The notes under the pieces are model-generated. The model did not search any database, was not told the DNA's origin, and saw only the letters and a program-made list of their open reading frames with translations. A stretch of 34,877 nt of DNA from Rubrivivax sp. Its GTDB lineage: Bacteria; Pseudomonadota; Gammaproteobacteria; Burkholderiales; Burkholderiaceae_C. Positions 1 through 7,684 of the stretch are shown piece after piece. Position numbers and translations under genes: made by a program. Each line of letters opens with the position of its first letter. Positions within the stretch are counted from its first letter, which is position 1. The DNA lies in the NCBI GenBank assembly GCA_016788525.1, contig JAEUPD010000110.1:1-34877 (forward strand). Direction: 5' to 3'.

Positions 1-381
<381 letters not shown>

Positions 382-403
382 CGCGCCCGGCGGGCCGGGC
401 GCG
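382..403 (+). terminator. GC-rich hairpin right after the HisD-like gene
   Basis: A 9-bp perfect stem (382-390 with 395-403) with a 4-base loop begins at the first base after the TAG stop. There is no T-run, so it may only stabilise or pause RNA and not terminate. The last codons also contain a 14-base perfect palindrome at 362-375. Confidence 0.35.
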
Positions 404-468
404 GCCGCGTCAGCCTGCCGGCGCCCGCCGCGCGTACGCTTGCCCCTTCTCTTCACCGCCCGCGCACG

Positions 469-1272
469 ATGGCCCGCCGTACCGCTTCCGCCCACGCCCC
501 CGCTGCCGCGCTGCAGCGCTGGTTCTCGCTCGAAGGCCGCGTGGCCGTGGTCACCGGTGGCAATTCGGGCATCGGCGAGGCGCTCGCGCTGGCGCTCGGG
601 CAGGCCGGCGCGCGCATCGGCCTGGTGGCGCGGCGCGAGGCGGCGCTGCGCGACGCCGCGGCGCGCCTGCAGGCCCAGGGCATCGTCGCCGCCACGCTGG
701 CCCTCGACCTCTCCGAGACCGAACGGCTGCCCGCTGCCGGGCGCCTGATCGCCAAGCGCTGGCCCGACGCCGACATCCTCGTCAACGCCGCCGGCGTGAA
801 CCTGCGCGAGCCCTTCTCCGAAGTCACGCCGGCCGGCTGGAGCCGCCAGCAGGCGCTGCACCTGGCCGCGCCGTTCTTCCTCACCCAGGCGCTGGCGCCG
901 GCGATGGCCACGCGCGGCTATGGTCGCATCCTCAACATTGCCTCGCTGCAGAGCACGCGCGCGTTCGCGCACAGTGCGCCCTACGGCGCCGCCAAGGGCG
1001 GCGTGGTGCAGCTCACGCGCGCCATCGCCGAGGCCTGGTCGGGCCAAGGCATCACCTGCAACGCCATCGGCCCGGGCTTCTTCCCCACGGCGCTCACGCA
1101 ACCGGTGTTCGACAACGTCGAGCTGGCCGCGGCGCATGCCGCGCGCACCGCCGTGGGCCGCAACGGCGAACTGGCCGATCTGCACGGCGCGGCGGTCTTC
1201 CTCGCCAGCCCGGCGGCCGGCTACATCACCGGGCAGACGCTGATGGTCGACGGCGGCTACACGGCCAAGTGA
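469..1272 (+). CDS. SDR family oxidoreductase
   Basis: A classical short-chain dehydrogenase/reductase of 267 residues. The nucleotide-binding motif TGGNSGIG lies at 29-36, the NAAG motif at 106-109, and the catalytic Ser159, Tyr172 and Lys176 are all present. The C-terminal segment with G-Q-T-L-x-V-D-G-G is typical of gluconate/polyol SDRs such as 2-deoxy-gluconate 3-dehydrogenase. It is cytosolic and NAD(P)-dependent, and probably interconverts a secondary alcohol and a ketone. It lies 87 bases after the HisD-like gene and 88 bases before a zinc alcohol dehydrogenase on the same strand, so the three may form one catabolic cluster. The substrate cannot be read from sequence; an Hps-type 2-dehydrogenase is one option. 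The ATG at 469 gives the expected N-terminal extension; no strong ribosome binding site is visible. Confidence 0.9.
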   Translation: MARRTASAHAPAAALQRWFSLEGRVAVVTGGNSGIGEALALALGQAGARIGLVARREAALRDAAARLQAQGIVAATLALDLSETERLPAAGRLIAKRWPDADILVNAAGVNLREPFSEVTPAGWSRQQALHLAAPFFLTQALAPAMATRGYGRILNIASLQSTRAFAHSAPYGAAKGGVVQLTRAIAEAWSGQGITCNAIGPGFFPTALTQPVFDNVELAAAHAARTAVGRNGELADLHGAAVFLASPAAGYITGQTLMVDGGYTAK

Positions 1273-1360
1273 GCGCAGCCATCGGAAACACCAACCGCGC
1301 GGTGGAGCGACTGCCTGTCGCCATCGCCACCCTCGCCGGCCCTTCTTCCAGTCCCTCGCG

Positions 1361-2362
1361 ATGAAAGCCCTCGTCTACACCCGACCGAACGAAGTGCAGC
1401 TGCACGAGCGCCCCGACCCCGAGCTGGCCGCCGGCGAGGTGGTGCTGCGCATCGACGCGGCGGGCATCTGCGGCAGCGACATGCACGCCTACCACGGCCA
1501 CGACCCGCGGCGCCAGCCGGGGCTCGTGCTCGGCCACGAGTTCGCCGCCACGGTGCTGGACAGCGCCCACGAGCTGTGGCGGCCCGGCCAGCGCGTCACC
1601 GGCAACCCGCTCATCACCTGCGGTCGCTGCGAGTACTGCCTGCAAGGGCGCGACAACCTGTGCGCGCGCCGCACGATGGTGGGCATGTCGCGGCCGGGCG
1701 CCTTCGCCGAGGCGATGAGCATCCCCGCCAGCTGCCTGATCGAGTTGCCGCCGCAGCTGGAGCCGGTGGCCGCGGCGCTCACCGAACCGGCGGCCACGGC
1801 GCTGCACGCCATCAACCTGTCGATGAAGTGCCTGGTGCGCCCGTTGCCCGAATGCCGCGTGCTCGTCGTCGGCGGCGGGGCCATCGGCATGCTGGCGGCG
1901 CTGCTGCTGGCCCACTACGGCGTCGACCGCCTCGAGGTGGCCGAGGTGCATGCCGGCCGGCGCGAAAGCGTCGCTCGGCACGCACGCTGCTTCACGTTCG
2001 ATCCGCTGGCCACGCCGCCCGCGGAGGGCGGCTACGACTACGTCATCGACGCCGTGGGGGCCGCCGCCACGCGCAAGAGCGCCATCGCCGCGGTCAAGCC
2101 CGGCGGCGTGGTGATGCACATCGGCCTGCAGGACTGGGCCAGCGAAATCGACATGCGCCGGCTGACGCTGGCGGAGATCACGCTGCTGGGCACCTACACC
2201 TACAGCATGGCCGACCTGCGTGCCACCGTGGCGGCACTGGGGCGCGGTGCGTTCGGCGACCTGTCGTGGGTGCAGACGCGGCCGTTGGCGGAGGGGCCGC
2301 AGGCCTTCGATGACCTTCACCGCGGCCGCGTGGCCGCGGCGAAGGTGGTGCTGCTGCCCTGA
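1361..2362 (+). CDS. Zinc-dependent alcohol dehydrogenase (sorbitol/threonine DH type)
   Basis: A medium-chain dehydrogenase of 333 residues. Catalytic-zinc ligands are visible as C37, the GHE motif at 58-60 (H59, E60) and E142. Four structural-zinc cysteines are at 87, 90, 93 and 101. The dinucleotide-binding GGGAIG motif is at 171-176. The length and motif spacing fit the sorbitol/L-threonine/galactitol dehydrogenase group that oxidises secondary alcohols with NAD. It follows the SDR gene on the same strand with an 88-base gap. With the HisD-like and SDR genes it forms a trio of dehydrogenases resembling hpsN/hpsO/hpsP. The reaction class is well supported; the natural substrate is not known. 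Confidence 0.9.
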   Translation: MKALVYTRPNEVQLHERPDPELAAGEVVLRIDAAGICGSDMHAYHGHDPRRQPGLVLGHEFAATVLDSAHELWRPGQRVTGNPLITCGRCEYCLQGRDNLCARRTMVGMSRPGAFAEAMSIPASCLIELPPQLEPVAAALTEPAATALHAINLSMKCLVRPLPECRVLVVGGGAIGMLAALLLAHYGVDRLEVAEVHAGRRESVARHARCFTFDPLATPPAEGGYDYVIDAVGAAATRKSAIAAVKPGGVVMHIGLQDWASEIDMRRLTLAEITLLGTYTYSMADLRATVAALGRGAFGDLSWVQTRPLAEGPQAFDDLHRGRVAAAKVVLLP

Positions 2363-2411
2363 GCGGCATTCGCCACCGCACGCGGGGGGGGCCACGCCAG
2401 GGCCGGCCTTC

Positions 2412-3359
2412 CTACTCCGGGTCGTTCGCCGCGCCCCCGCCCAGCACCCCGAAGCCGCTTTGCACGACCGCCACGCCCTGCTCGTCCACGGTGGCGACCA
2501 TCGCCGCCTGAGCGGTGGCGCGCTTGAGCAGCGCGCCGGCATCCTTGCCGTGCGCCGGGTAGTTGGCGATGCCCACCGCCGCGCCCAGGCGCACGTTGCG
2601 CCCGGTCATCAGGAACGGCTGTTCGACGGCGCGCAGCAGCTTGGCGGCCACGCCCTCGCCATCGGTCACCATGTCCACCCGGCCCAGCATCACGGCAAAG
2701 AGATCCGGGCCGAGCGAGGCCACCACGTCGCTGGCGCGCAGGCCGCCGCGCAGCCGCACCGCCACCTTGCGGCGCAGCACGTTGGCCGCCTCATCGCCCA
2801 GGTGCGCGGTGGCCTGTGCGACGCCCTCGACGCGCAGCGCAATCAGCACCAGCGGCGCCGACTCGCGCTCGCGCAGCGCAATCAGCTGGGTCATGTGCTC
2901 CAGCAACTGCGCCTGGTGCGGCAGGCCGGTGGTCAGGTCGGTGGCGTAGGCCGTGCGTGTGCCGCGCTCGACCAGCTTGCGCTGGTGCGCATGGCGAAGC
3001 GCGCGCACCAGCTCGGCGGCCGCCAGCGTGGCCGGCACGATGGCCTCCACCCCCAGCCGCAGCAGTTCGGCCTCCGCATCCTCATCTTCGGCCCCGGACA
3101 CCACCACCACCACGGCGCGGTCGTGCGCCCAGCGCGCCAGGCCCGGAAGCTCGGGCAAGGCGCGCAGGGCGGCCCCGTCGGCTGCCTGCAGCAGCACCAC
3201 CTGGTGCGCATCGGCCTCGTCGAGGGTGCCTTGCGTCAAGGACACGCCATCGCAGCCGGCCAGCCCGGGGCCGGCGGGGCTCTGTTCCAGGCTCAGCACG
3301 CGCAGCAGCTGCAAGGCGGTGGGCGGATGCGGGTTCACTGGATGGCAATGATGCCGCAA
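2412..3359 (-). CDS. Degenerate GGDEF-domain protein
   Basis: A 315-residue protein with two parts. Residues about 40-125 look like a pseudo-receiver fold (alternating hydrophobic strands, e.g. AVVVVV at 82-87), and residues about 138-300 form a GGDEF-like domain. The D-L-T-T-G-L-P motif (141-147) marks the start of the GGDEF domain, but the active-site signature has become G-P-D-L-F (217-221) within SLGPDLF. The half-site residues for GTP and metal are therefore lost and it should not make cyclic di-GMP. It could bind GTP or act as a scaffold. It is convergent with the alcohol dehydrogenase gene and divergent from the tRNA gene. A GTG at residue 8 is an alternative start. The function is unknown beyond the fold. 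Confidence 0.75.
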   Translation of the reverse strand: MRHHCHPVNPHPPTALQLLRVLSLEQSPAGPGLAGCDGVSLTQGTLDEADAHQVVLLQAADGAALRALPELPGLARWAHDRAVVVVVSGAEDEDAEAELLRLGVEAIVPATLAAAELVRALRHAHQRKLVERGTRTAYATDLTTGLPHQAQLLEHMTQLIALRERESAPLVLIALRVEGVAQATAHLGDEAANVLRRKVAVRLRGGLRASDVVASLGPDLFAVMLGRVDMVTDGEGVAAKLLRAVEQPFLMTGRNVRLGAAVGIANYPAHGKDAGALLKRATAQAAMVATVDEQGVAVVQSGFGVLGGGAANDPE

Positions 3360-3444
3360 GGCGCGGGCTGTTCCGATGCCGCCGCGCCGCCCGCCCGTGC
3401 GGCGTCGCCAGGGCCGGTGGGTGGGCGCATTCGGAGCAGCGATC

Positions 3445-3450
3445 TAGAAT
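3445..3450 (+). promoter_or_regulatory. Possible -10 box of the tRNA-Gly gene
   Basis: TAGAAT ends 10 bases before the mature tRNA 5' end, the right distance for a tRNA promoter. No good -35 hexamer is visible at 16-18 bases upstream. Confidence 0.4.
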
Positions 3451-3460
3451 CGCCGCCGCT

Positions 3461-3534
3461 GCGGGTGTAGTTCAATGGCAGAACGGCAGCTTCCCAAGCT
3501 TCATACGAGGGTTCGATTCCCTTCACCCGCTCCA
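3461..3534 (+). tRNA. tRNA-Gly(CCC)
   Basis: A complete 74-base cloverleaf with encoded CCA (3532-3534). The acceptor stem pairs 3461-3467 with 3524-3530, the D stem pairs 3470-3473 with 3481-3484, and the T stem pairs 3507-3511 with 3519-3523 around the TTCGATT loop. The anticodon loop TTCCCAA (3491-3497) places the anticodon CCC at 3493-3495, so it reads GGG glycine codons. The overall sequence closely resembles E. coli glyU. The second anticodon-stem pair (3487 C with 3501 T) is a mismatch, which is unusual. The 4-base variable loop lacks G46. Confidence 0.95.
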
Positions 3535-3546
3535 CCGGTTCGACGC

Positions 3547-3580
3547 CACGGCCACCGCATGCGGTGGCCGTGTGCTTTGT
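3547..3580 (+). terminator. Terminator of the tRNA-Gly gene
   Basis: A perfect 26-base palindrome (3547-3559 pairs with 3560-3572) is followed by TGCTTTGT. It lies 12 bases after the tRNA 3' end. The stem is GC-rich and long, and the T-rich tail is short. It should separate tRNA transcription from trmB. Confidence 0.75.
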
Positions 3581-3604
3581 ACGCCGCGCGCTTGTCGCCT
3601 CAGC

Positions 3605-4321
3605 ATGAGTGTTCCAGACGGTGTCACGTCGCCCGCCCGCGTTCGCAGCTATGTACTGCGCGGCGGCCGCCTGGGTCCGGGCCAGCAGCGCGCGCTGGCC
3701 GAACTGGGGCCGCGCTTCCTGTTGCCGTGGTCGGCCGAACCGCTGGACGCCGCCGCGGCGTTCGGCCGCGAAGCGCCGCTCTTGCTGGAGATCGGCTTCG
3801 GCATGGGCGACGCCACCGCGGCGGTGGCTGCGGCGCTGCCGGATCACAACCTGCTGGGCATCGAAGTGCACGAGGCCGGCGTCGGCGCGCTGCTCAAGCT
3901 CGTTGGCGAACGCCGCCTGGCCAATGTGCGCATCGTGCGCCACGACGCGGTGGAGGTGCTGCGCACGATGATCGCGCCGGGCACGCTGGCCGGCGTCCAC
4001 GTGTGGTTCCCGGACCCCTGGCCGAAGAAGCGCCACCACAAGCGCCGGCTGCTGCAGCCGGCCTTCGTGCACGAGCTGGCGCAGCGGCTCGCGCCCGGCG
4101 GCTACCTGCACTGCGCCACCGACTGGCAACCCTACGCCGAGCAGATGCTGCAGGTGCTGGGCCGCGAATCGATGCTGCGCAACCGCGCCGATCCCGCGTC
4201 AACGCCGCCGGGCTTCGTGTCGCGGCCGCCGTGGCGGCCGCTGACGCGCTTCGAGCAGCGGGGCCTCAGGCTCGGCCACGGCGTGTGGGACCTGGTGTTT
4301 GTCAGGCACGAAACCCGATGA
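3605..4321 (+). CDS. trmB: tRNA (guanine-N7-)-methyltransferase TrmB
   Basis: A 238-residue SAM-dependent enzyme that makes m7G at position 46 of the variable loop of many tRNAs. Visible family motifs are RSYVLRGGR (14-22), the SAM-binding LEIGFGMGD (61-69), the tRNA-binding block [15 protein letters not shown] (135-149) and the ATDW segment (171-174). Length and motif order are those of bacterial TrmB. The ATG at 3605 matches the usual short N-terminal arm; open frame continues upstream but crosses the tRNA and its terminator. It lies 70 bases after tRNA-Gly(CCC) and converges with uppP. The neighbouring tRNA lacks G46 and so is unlikely to be its substrate. Confidence 0.97.
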   Translation: MSVPDGVTSPARVRSYVLRGGRLGPGQQRALAELGPRFLLPWSAEPLDAAAAFGREAPLLLEIGFGMGDATAAVAAALPDHNLLGIEVHEAGVGALLKLVGERRLANVRIVRHDAVEVLRTMIAPGTLAGVHVWFPDPWPKKRHHKRRLLQPAFVHELAQRLAPGGYLHCATDWQPYAEQMLQVLGRESMLRNRADPASTPPGFVSRPPWRPLTRFEQRGLRLGHGVWDLVFVRHETR

Positions 4322-4407
4322 GCGAGCCGCAGGCACTGCACGACCGTGCAGCCCAGGGCCGCCGCGGAGCCGGCTTTGCCGGGCCGCTGGCGGGCCTTGC
4401 AGGCCGC

Positions 4408-4427
4408 GCCGGGCGCAGGCGCCCGGC
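4408..4427. repeat. Short GC inverted repeat between trmB and uppP
   Basis: GCCGGGCGC (4408-4416) and GCGCCCGGC (4419-4427) are perfect inverted copies separated by two bases. It lies in the 197-base convergent gap 4322-4518, which also holds the larger palindromic repeat at 4434-4471 and a GC-rich C-run/G-run stretch near 4477-4512. Possible shared transcription end for both genes. Confidence 0.5.
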
Positions 4428-4433
4428 TCCTGT

Positions 4434-4471
4434 CCAGGCACGAAAGGTTCACCGGACCTTTCGTGTCCCGG
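4434..4471. repeat. Palindromic repeat, copy 1
   Basis: A 38-base unit forming a 14-bp stem (4437-4450 with 4454-4467, with two G-T pairs) and a 3-base loop. It matches a second unit at 29014-29051 at 28 of 38 positions without gaps. Six of the ten differences make three compensatory base-pair swaps in the stem, two lie in the loop, one changes G-T to G-C, and one is outside the stem. It may also help terminate trmB and uppP transcripts, but it has no T-run. Confidence 0.7.
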
Positions 4472-4518
4472 CCAGGCCCCCTGAGGGGAGGCGCCGCAGC
4501 GCTTCGGGGGGGTCTGAT

Positions 4519-5376
4519 TCACGCCTTCCACGCCACCCAGCCCGTGTAGGCCGTGAGCAGCACGACGCCGCCGAACACGATGCGGTACCAGGCGAACGGC
4601 ACGAAGTCGTGCGTGGCCACGTAGCGGATCAGCCAGCGGATGCACAGCCAGGCGCTGAAGAACGACACGACGAAGCCGACCGCGAACATCGGCAAGTCGC
4701 CCACACTGAGCAGCGCCCGCTCCTTCCACAGCGAGTACGCACCGGCAGCCATCAGCGTGGGGATGCCGAGGAAGAAGCTGAACTCGGTGGCCGCCTTGCG
4801 CGAGAAGCCGAACAGCATCGCGCCGATGATCGTGGCCCCGGAGCGGCTGGTGCCGGGCACCAGCGCCAGGCACTGCACGAGGCCGACCTTCAGCGCATCG
4901 AGCCACGTCATGTCGTCCACGCTTTCGACGCGGGCACGGCGCAGGCCGTCCTGGTCGCGCTGGCCGAAGCGGTGCCTGTGCCGCCGCTCCACCCACAGGA
5001 TGACCAGGCCGCCGACGACAAAGGCCAGCGCCACCGGCACCGGGTGGAACAGGTGCGCCTTGACCACCTTGCCCAGCAGCAGGCCGAAGAAGGCCGCCGG
5101 CAGGAACGCCACCACCAGGTTGAGCGCGAAGCGCTGCGCCACGCGGTCCCGGGTGATGCCGGAAACCGTACCCCACAGCTTGGCGCGGTACTCCCAGATG
5201 ACCGCCAGCATCGCGCCGGACTGGATGGCGATGTCGAAGACCTTGGCCGCCTCCCCCGTGAAGCCCAGCAGCGAGCCGGCAAGGATCAGATGGCCGGTGG
5301 ACGAGATGGGCAGGAATTCGGTCAGGCCTTCGACCACGCCCATCACGGCGGCCTTCAGCAGGAGCAGCAGATCCAC
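4519..5376 (-). CDS. uppP: Undecaprenyl-diphosphatase UppP (BacA)
   Basis: A 285-residue integral membrane enzyme that dephosphorylates undecaprenyl pyrophosphate, recycling the lipid carrier for peptidoglycan and other envelope glycans. The first signature contains E16, E20 and H29 in the segment [14 protein letters not shown], and the second is PGTSRSGAT (174-182, with R178). Multiple hydrophobic helices follow the family pattern. The start is a GTG at 5376: the conserved N-terminus D-L-L-L-L-L-K-A begins there, and the upstream open frame has no family character. It is convergent with trmB and divergent from the TetR gene. Family length is about 270-285, so the gene is intact. Confidence 0.96.
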   Translation of the reverse strand: MDLLLLLKAAVMGVVEGLTEFLPISSTGHLILAGSLLGFTGEAAKVFDIAIQSGAMLAVIWEYRAKLWGTVSGITRDRVAQRFALNLVVAFLPAAFFGLLLGKVVKAHLFHPVPVALAFVVGGLVILWVERRHRHRFGQRDQDGLRRARVESVDDMTWLDALKVGLVQCLALVPGTSRSGATIIGAMLFGFSRKAATEFSFFLGIPTLMAAGAYSLWKERALLSVGDLPMFAVGFVVSFFSAWLCIRWLIRYVATHDFVPFAWYRIVFGGVVLLTAYTGWVAWKA

Positions 5377-5666
5377 GGGGATTGAAGGTCCCCTGGCAAG
5401 AAGGGACGAAGTAGCGCGCCGGCTGTGCGGGCAGCCCGCGGGTGCCACGCCTGCTGCCGCCCTGCGGGCGCAGGAAGGCGGCCGGCGTGGCGCGAAGGGG
5501 CGGATGATAGGTGCGGGGCAGAACCCGCCGCGGCGGCGCCCCCCGGGACCGCACCCGTCCGACCGGGGGGGCGTGACTTTCCCCGCCAGCGGCAATCGCC
5601 GGGGCCAGCATCTGGCGCGCGGGGCGACCCCGGCCGCGCGGCGGCCTTGCAGGGCCCGCGCAGGAG
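5377..5666. other. Non-coding divergent region upstream of uppP
   Basis: With the promoter and operator to its right, this is the only gene-free stretch over 300 bases (5377-5720). It holds only small GC hairpins, for example a 6-bp stem at 5461-5474, and a TATCAT on the minus strand at 5504-5509 that could be a -10 box for uppP but has no matching -35. Open frames here have no family likeness. Confidence 0.5.
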
Positions 5667-5695
5667 TTGACCCCGGCATGTCACGCGCTTACCAT
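5667..5695 (+). promoter_or_regulatory. Promoter of the TetR/RND operon
   Basis: TTGACC (5667-5672) and TACCAT (5690-5695) are separated by exactly 17 bases. This is the best sigma70-type promoter in the window. Transcription would begin near 5702, inside the adjacent palindromic operator. Confidence 0.7.
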
Positions 5696-5696
5696 T

Positions 5697-5710
5697 ACTG
5701 ACCGGTCAGT
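5697..5710. promoter_or_regulatory. Palindromic operator, probably for the TetR-family repressor
   Basis: ACTGACCGGTCAGT is a perfect 14-base palindrome with two further pairing positions outside it (5694-5695 with 5712-5713). It starts two bases after the -10 box and covers the expected start of transcription, 11 bases before the repressor ATG. TetR-family proteins typically bind such sites and repress their own operon. Confidence 0.7.
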
Positions 5711-5720
5711 CATTAACAGC

Positions 5721-6419
5721 ATGAGTCCCCCCCGAGCCACCGAGCGGGCATCGAGCACCCCACGCACCGAAGAGCTGCCCAGCCGCCAGCGGCGCAAGGA
5801 GGCGCGCCCCCAGGAGTTGCTCGACGCGGCTCTCACGCTGTTCGTGGAGAAGGGCTTTGCCGCCACGCGCGCCGAAGAGGTGGCACAGCGCGCCGGCGTG
5901 TCCAAGGGCACGCTGTACCTGTACTACCCGAGCAAGGAAGAGCTGTTCAAGGCGGTGGTGCGGCACAACCTCGCGGCGCTGATCGCCGAAGGCAAGGAGG
6001 CGGTGGCGCAGTTCGAAGCCTCCACCGCAGACCTGCTCGTCTACCTGATGATGACTTGGTGGCAGCGCGTGGGCAGCACGCCCGCCTCCGGCATCCACAA
6101 GGTGGTGATCGCCGAGGTGCGCAACTTCCCCGACCTGGCGCAGTTCTACGCCGACGAGGTCATCGTGCCGGCCGACCAGCTGTTCTGCTCGGCCATCGAA
6201 CGCGGCATCACGCGCGGCGAGTTCCGCGCGGTGCCGCTGCACGAGGCGGCGCACGCCTTGATGGCGCCGATGATCTTCCTCGCGCTGCACCGCCACTCGG
6301 TCGGTGCCTGCCCCGTGCAAGGCTGCGGCACGCTGGATCCCGAGGCGATGCTGCGCACGCACCTGGACCTGGTTCTGCGCGGCCTGGAGGTGCGTGAACC
6401 GAACGGGGCGCAGGCATGA
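5721..6419 (+). CDS. TetR/AcrR family transcriptional regulator
   Basis: A 232-residue regulator. An N-terminal helix-turn-helix spans about 30-75 and contains the typical A-G-V-S-K-G-T-L-Y-L-Y-Y-P-S-K run ending the recognition helix. The C-terminal half is a ligand-binding helical domain. The ATG at 5721 is chosen because an upstream ATG at 5667 would overlap the promoter and operator. The stop overlaps the next gene's ATG by four bases (ATGA), so it is translationally coupled to the RND adaptor. It is expected to repress its own operon through the palindrome at 5697-5710 until an inducer, probably a pump substrate, binds. Confidence 0.93.
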   Translation: MSPPRATERASSTPRTEELPSRQRRKEARPQELLDAALTLFVEKGFAATRAEEVAQRAGVSKGTLYLYYPSKEELFKAVVRHNLAALIAEGKEAVAQFEASTADLLVYLMMTWWQRVGSTPASGIHKVVIAEVRNFPDLAQFYADEVIVPADQLFCSAIERGITRGEFRAVPLHEAAHALMAPMIFLALHRHSVGACPVQGCGTLDPEAMLRTHLDLVLRGLEVREPNGAQA

Positions 6420-7612
6420 CTCGTCGCACGCGCTGGCTTGTCGCAGCGGCCGTGCTGCTGCTGCTGGGGGCCTTCCTGGCGCGCGGCCTGGCGCTTCGCT
6501 ACGCCGGCGGCGCGGCCAGGCCCACGGGCGCGGCGCCGGGCACGGCGTCTTCGGCGCAGCCCGCGGTAGAGCTGGCACCCACCGACATCGCACGTGCCGA
6601 ACAGGCTGAGTTGACGCAGACGCTGGCCGTCTCCGGCAGCCTGAAGGCGGTGCAAAGCGCCTTCGTCAAGGCGCGCGTGGCGGCCGAGCTGAAGACGCTT
6701 GCCGTGCGCGAAGGCGACCGCGTCATCGCCGGGCAGCTCATCGGCCAGCTCGACACCACCGAATACGACTGGCGGCTGCGCCAGGCCGAGGACCAGGCCG
6801 CCAGCGCCGCGGCGCAACTGGAAATCGCCGAGAAGACGCTGGCCAACAACAAGGCGCTCGTCGACCAGGGCTTCATCTCGCGCAACGCGCTGGACACCTC
6901 GGTGAGCAACGCCGCGGCGGCACGTGCCGCGCTGCAGGCCGCACGCGCCGCCGCCGAGATCGCACGCAAGGCGGTGAACGATGGCGCGGTGCGCGCCCCC
7001 ATCGGCGGCCTCGTCGCGCAGCGCCTCGTGCAACCGGGCGAGCGCGTCTCGGTGGACGCGCGGCTGGTCGAGATCGTCGACCTGTCGCGCATCGAGCTCG
7101 AAGCCGCGGTGGCGCCCGAAGATGTGACTGCCGTGCGCTCGGGCCAGCCCGCCCGCGTGGCCATCGACGGCCTCGCGGAGCCCGTGCCGGCGCGGGTGGC
7201 GCGCATCAACCCGAGCGCCAGCGCCGGCACGCGCGCGGTGATGACCTACCTGCTGCTCGAGCCGCATCCGGCGCTTCGCCAAGGGCTGTTCGGCCGCGCC
7301 ACCATCGAACTGCAAAGCCGCAGCGCGCTGGTCGTGCCGGCATCGGCGGTGCGCCACGATCAGGCGCAGCCGTACGTCGTGGTCGTGCAGCAGGGTGTGG
7401 CCGTGGACCGGCCGGTGGCGCTCGGCCAGCGGGGTGACGCGCGCTTCGATCCTCGGCAGCCGCCGGAGCCGGCCATCGAGGTGACCCGTGGTGTCGAGCC
7501 CGGCGCGCTGGTGCTGCGCGGCACGGTGGGCAGCCTGCGCGCCGGCACGCGCGTGGCCGTGCCAGCGGCACCACCGGCCGTTCCTGCGGTGGCCGCGGCG
7601 GCCTCGCGCTGA
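6416..7612 (+). CDS. RND efflux periplasmic adaptor (HlyD/MFP family)
   Basis: A 398-residue membrane fusion protein. A signal anchor of hydrophobic residues lies at about 6-28. A split barrel-sandwich (lipoyl-like) domain flanks a long alpha-helical hairpin (about 120-185), followed by beta-barrel and membrane-proximal domains. It links the inner-membrane pump to an outer-membrane channel. The start overlaps the TetR stop as ATGA, and the pump gene follows after 72 bases. The C-terminal end is an Ala/Pro-rich tail. The family assignment is firm; the substrate is unknown. Confidence 0.93.
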   Translation: MTRRTRWLVAAAVLLLLGAFLARGLALRYAGGAARPTGAAPGTASSAQPAVELAPTDIARAEQAELTQTLAVSGSLKAVQSAFVKARVAAELKTLAVREGDRVIAGQLIGQLDTTEYDWRLRQAEDQAASAAAQLEIAEKTLANNKALVDQGFISRNALDTSVSNAAAARAALQAARAAAEIARKAVNDGAVRAPIGGLVAQRLVQPGERVSVDARLVEIVDLSRIELEAAVAPEDVTAVRSGQPARVAIDGLAEPVPARVARINPSASAGTRAVMTYLLLEPHPALRQGLFGRATIELQSRSALVVPASAVRHDQAQPYVVVVQQGVAVDRPVALGQRGDARFDPRQPPEPAIEVTRGVEPGALVLRGTVGSLRAGTRVAVPAAPPAVPAVAAAASR

Positions 7613-7684
7613 ACCCACCCACTCCGTCGCTTCGCGCTCCAGGCCCCGGCCAGCACCGCGCACGCCACCGCCCCGTTTCCCGCC

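Noticed and set aside
2220-3470. A 416-codon + frame opposite the degenerate GGDEF gene
   Set aside because: It has no domain and is antisense to a gene with clear receiver and GGDEF remnants.
4300-4316. A half copy of the palindromic repeat at the 3' end of trmB
   Set aside because: It shares an 11-base string with repeat copy 1 but codes for normal C-terminal residues of TrmB and lacks the other arm.
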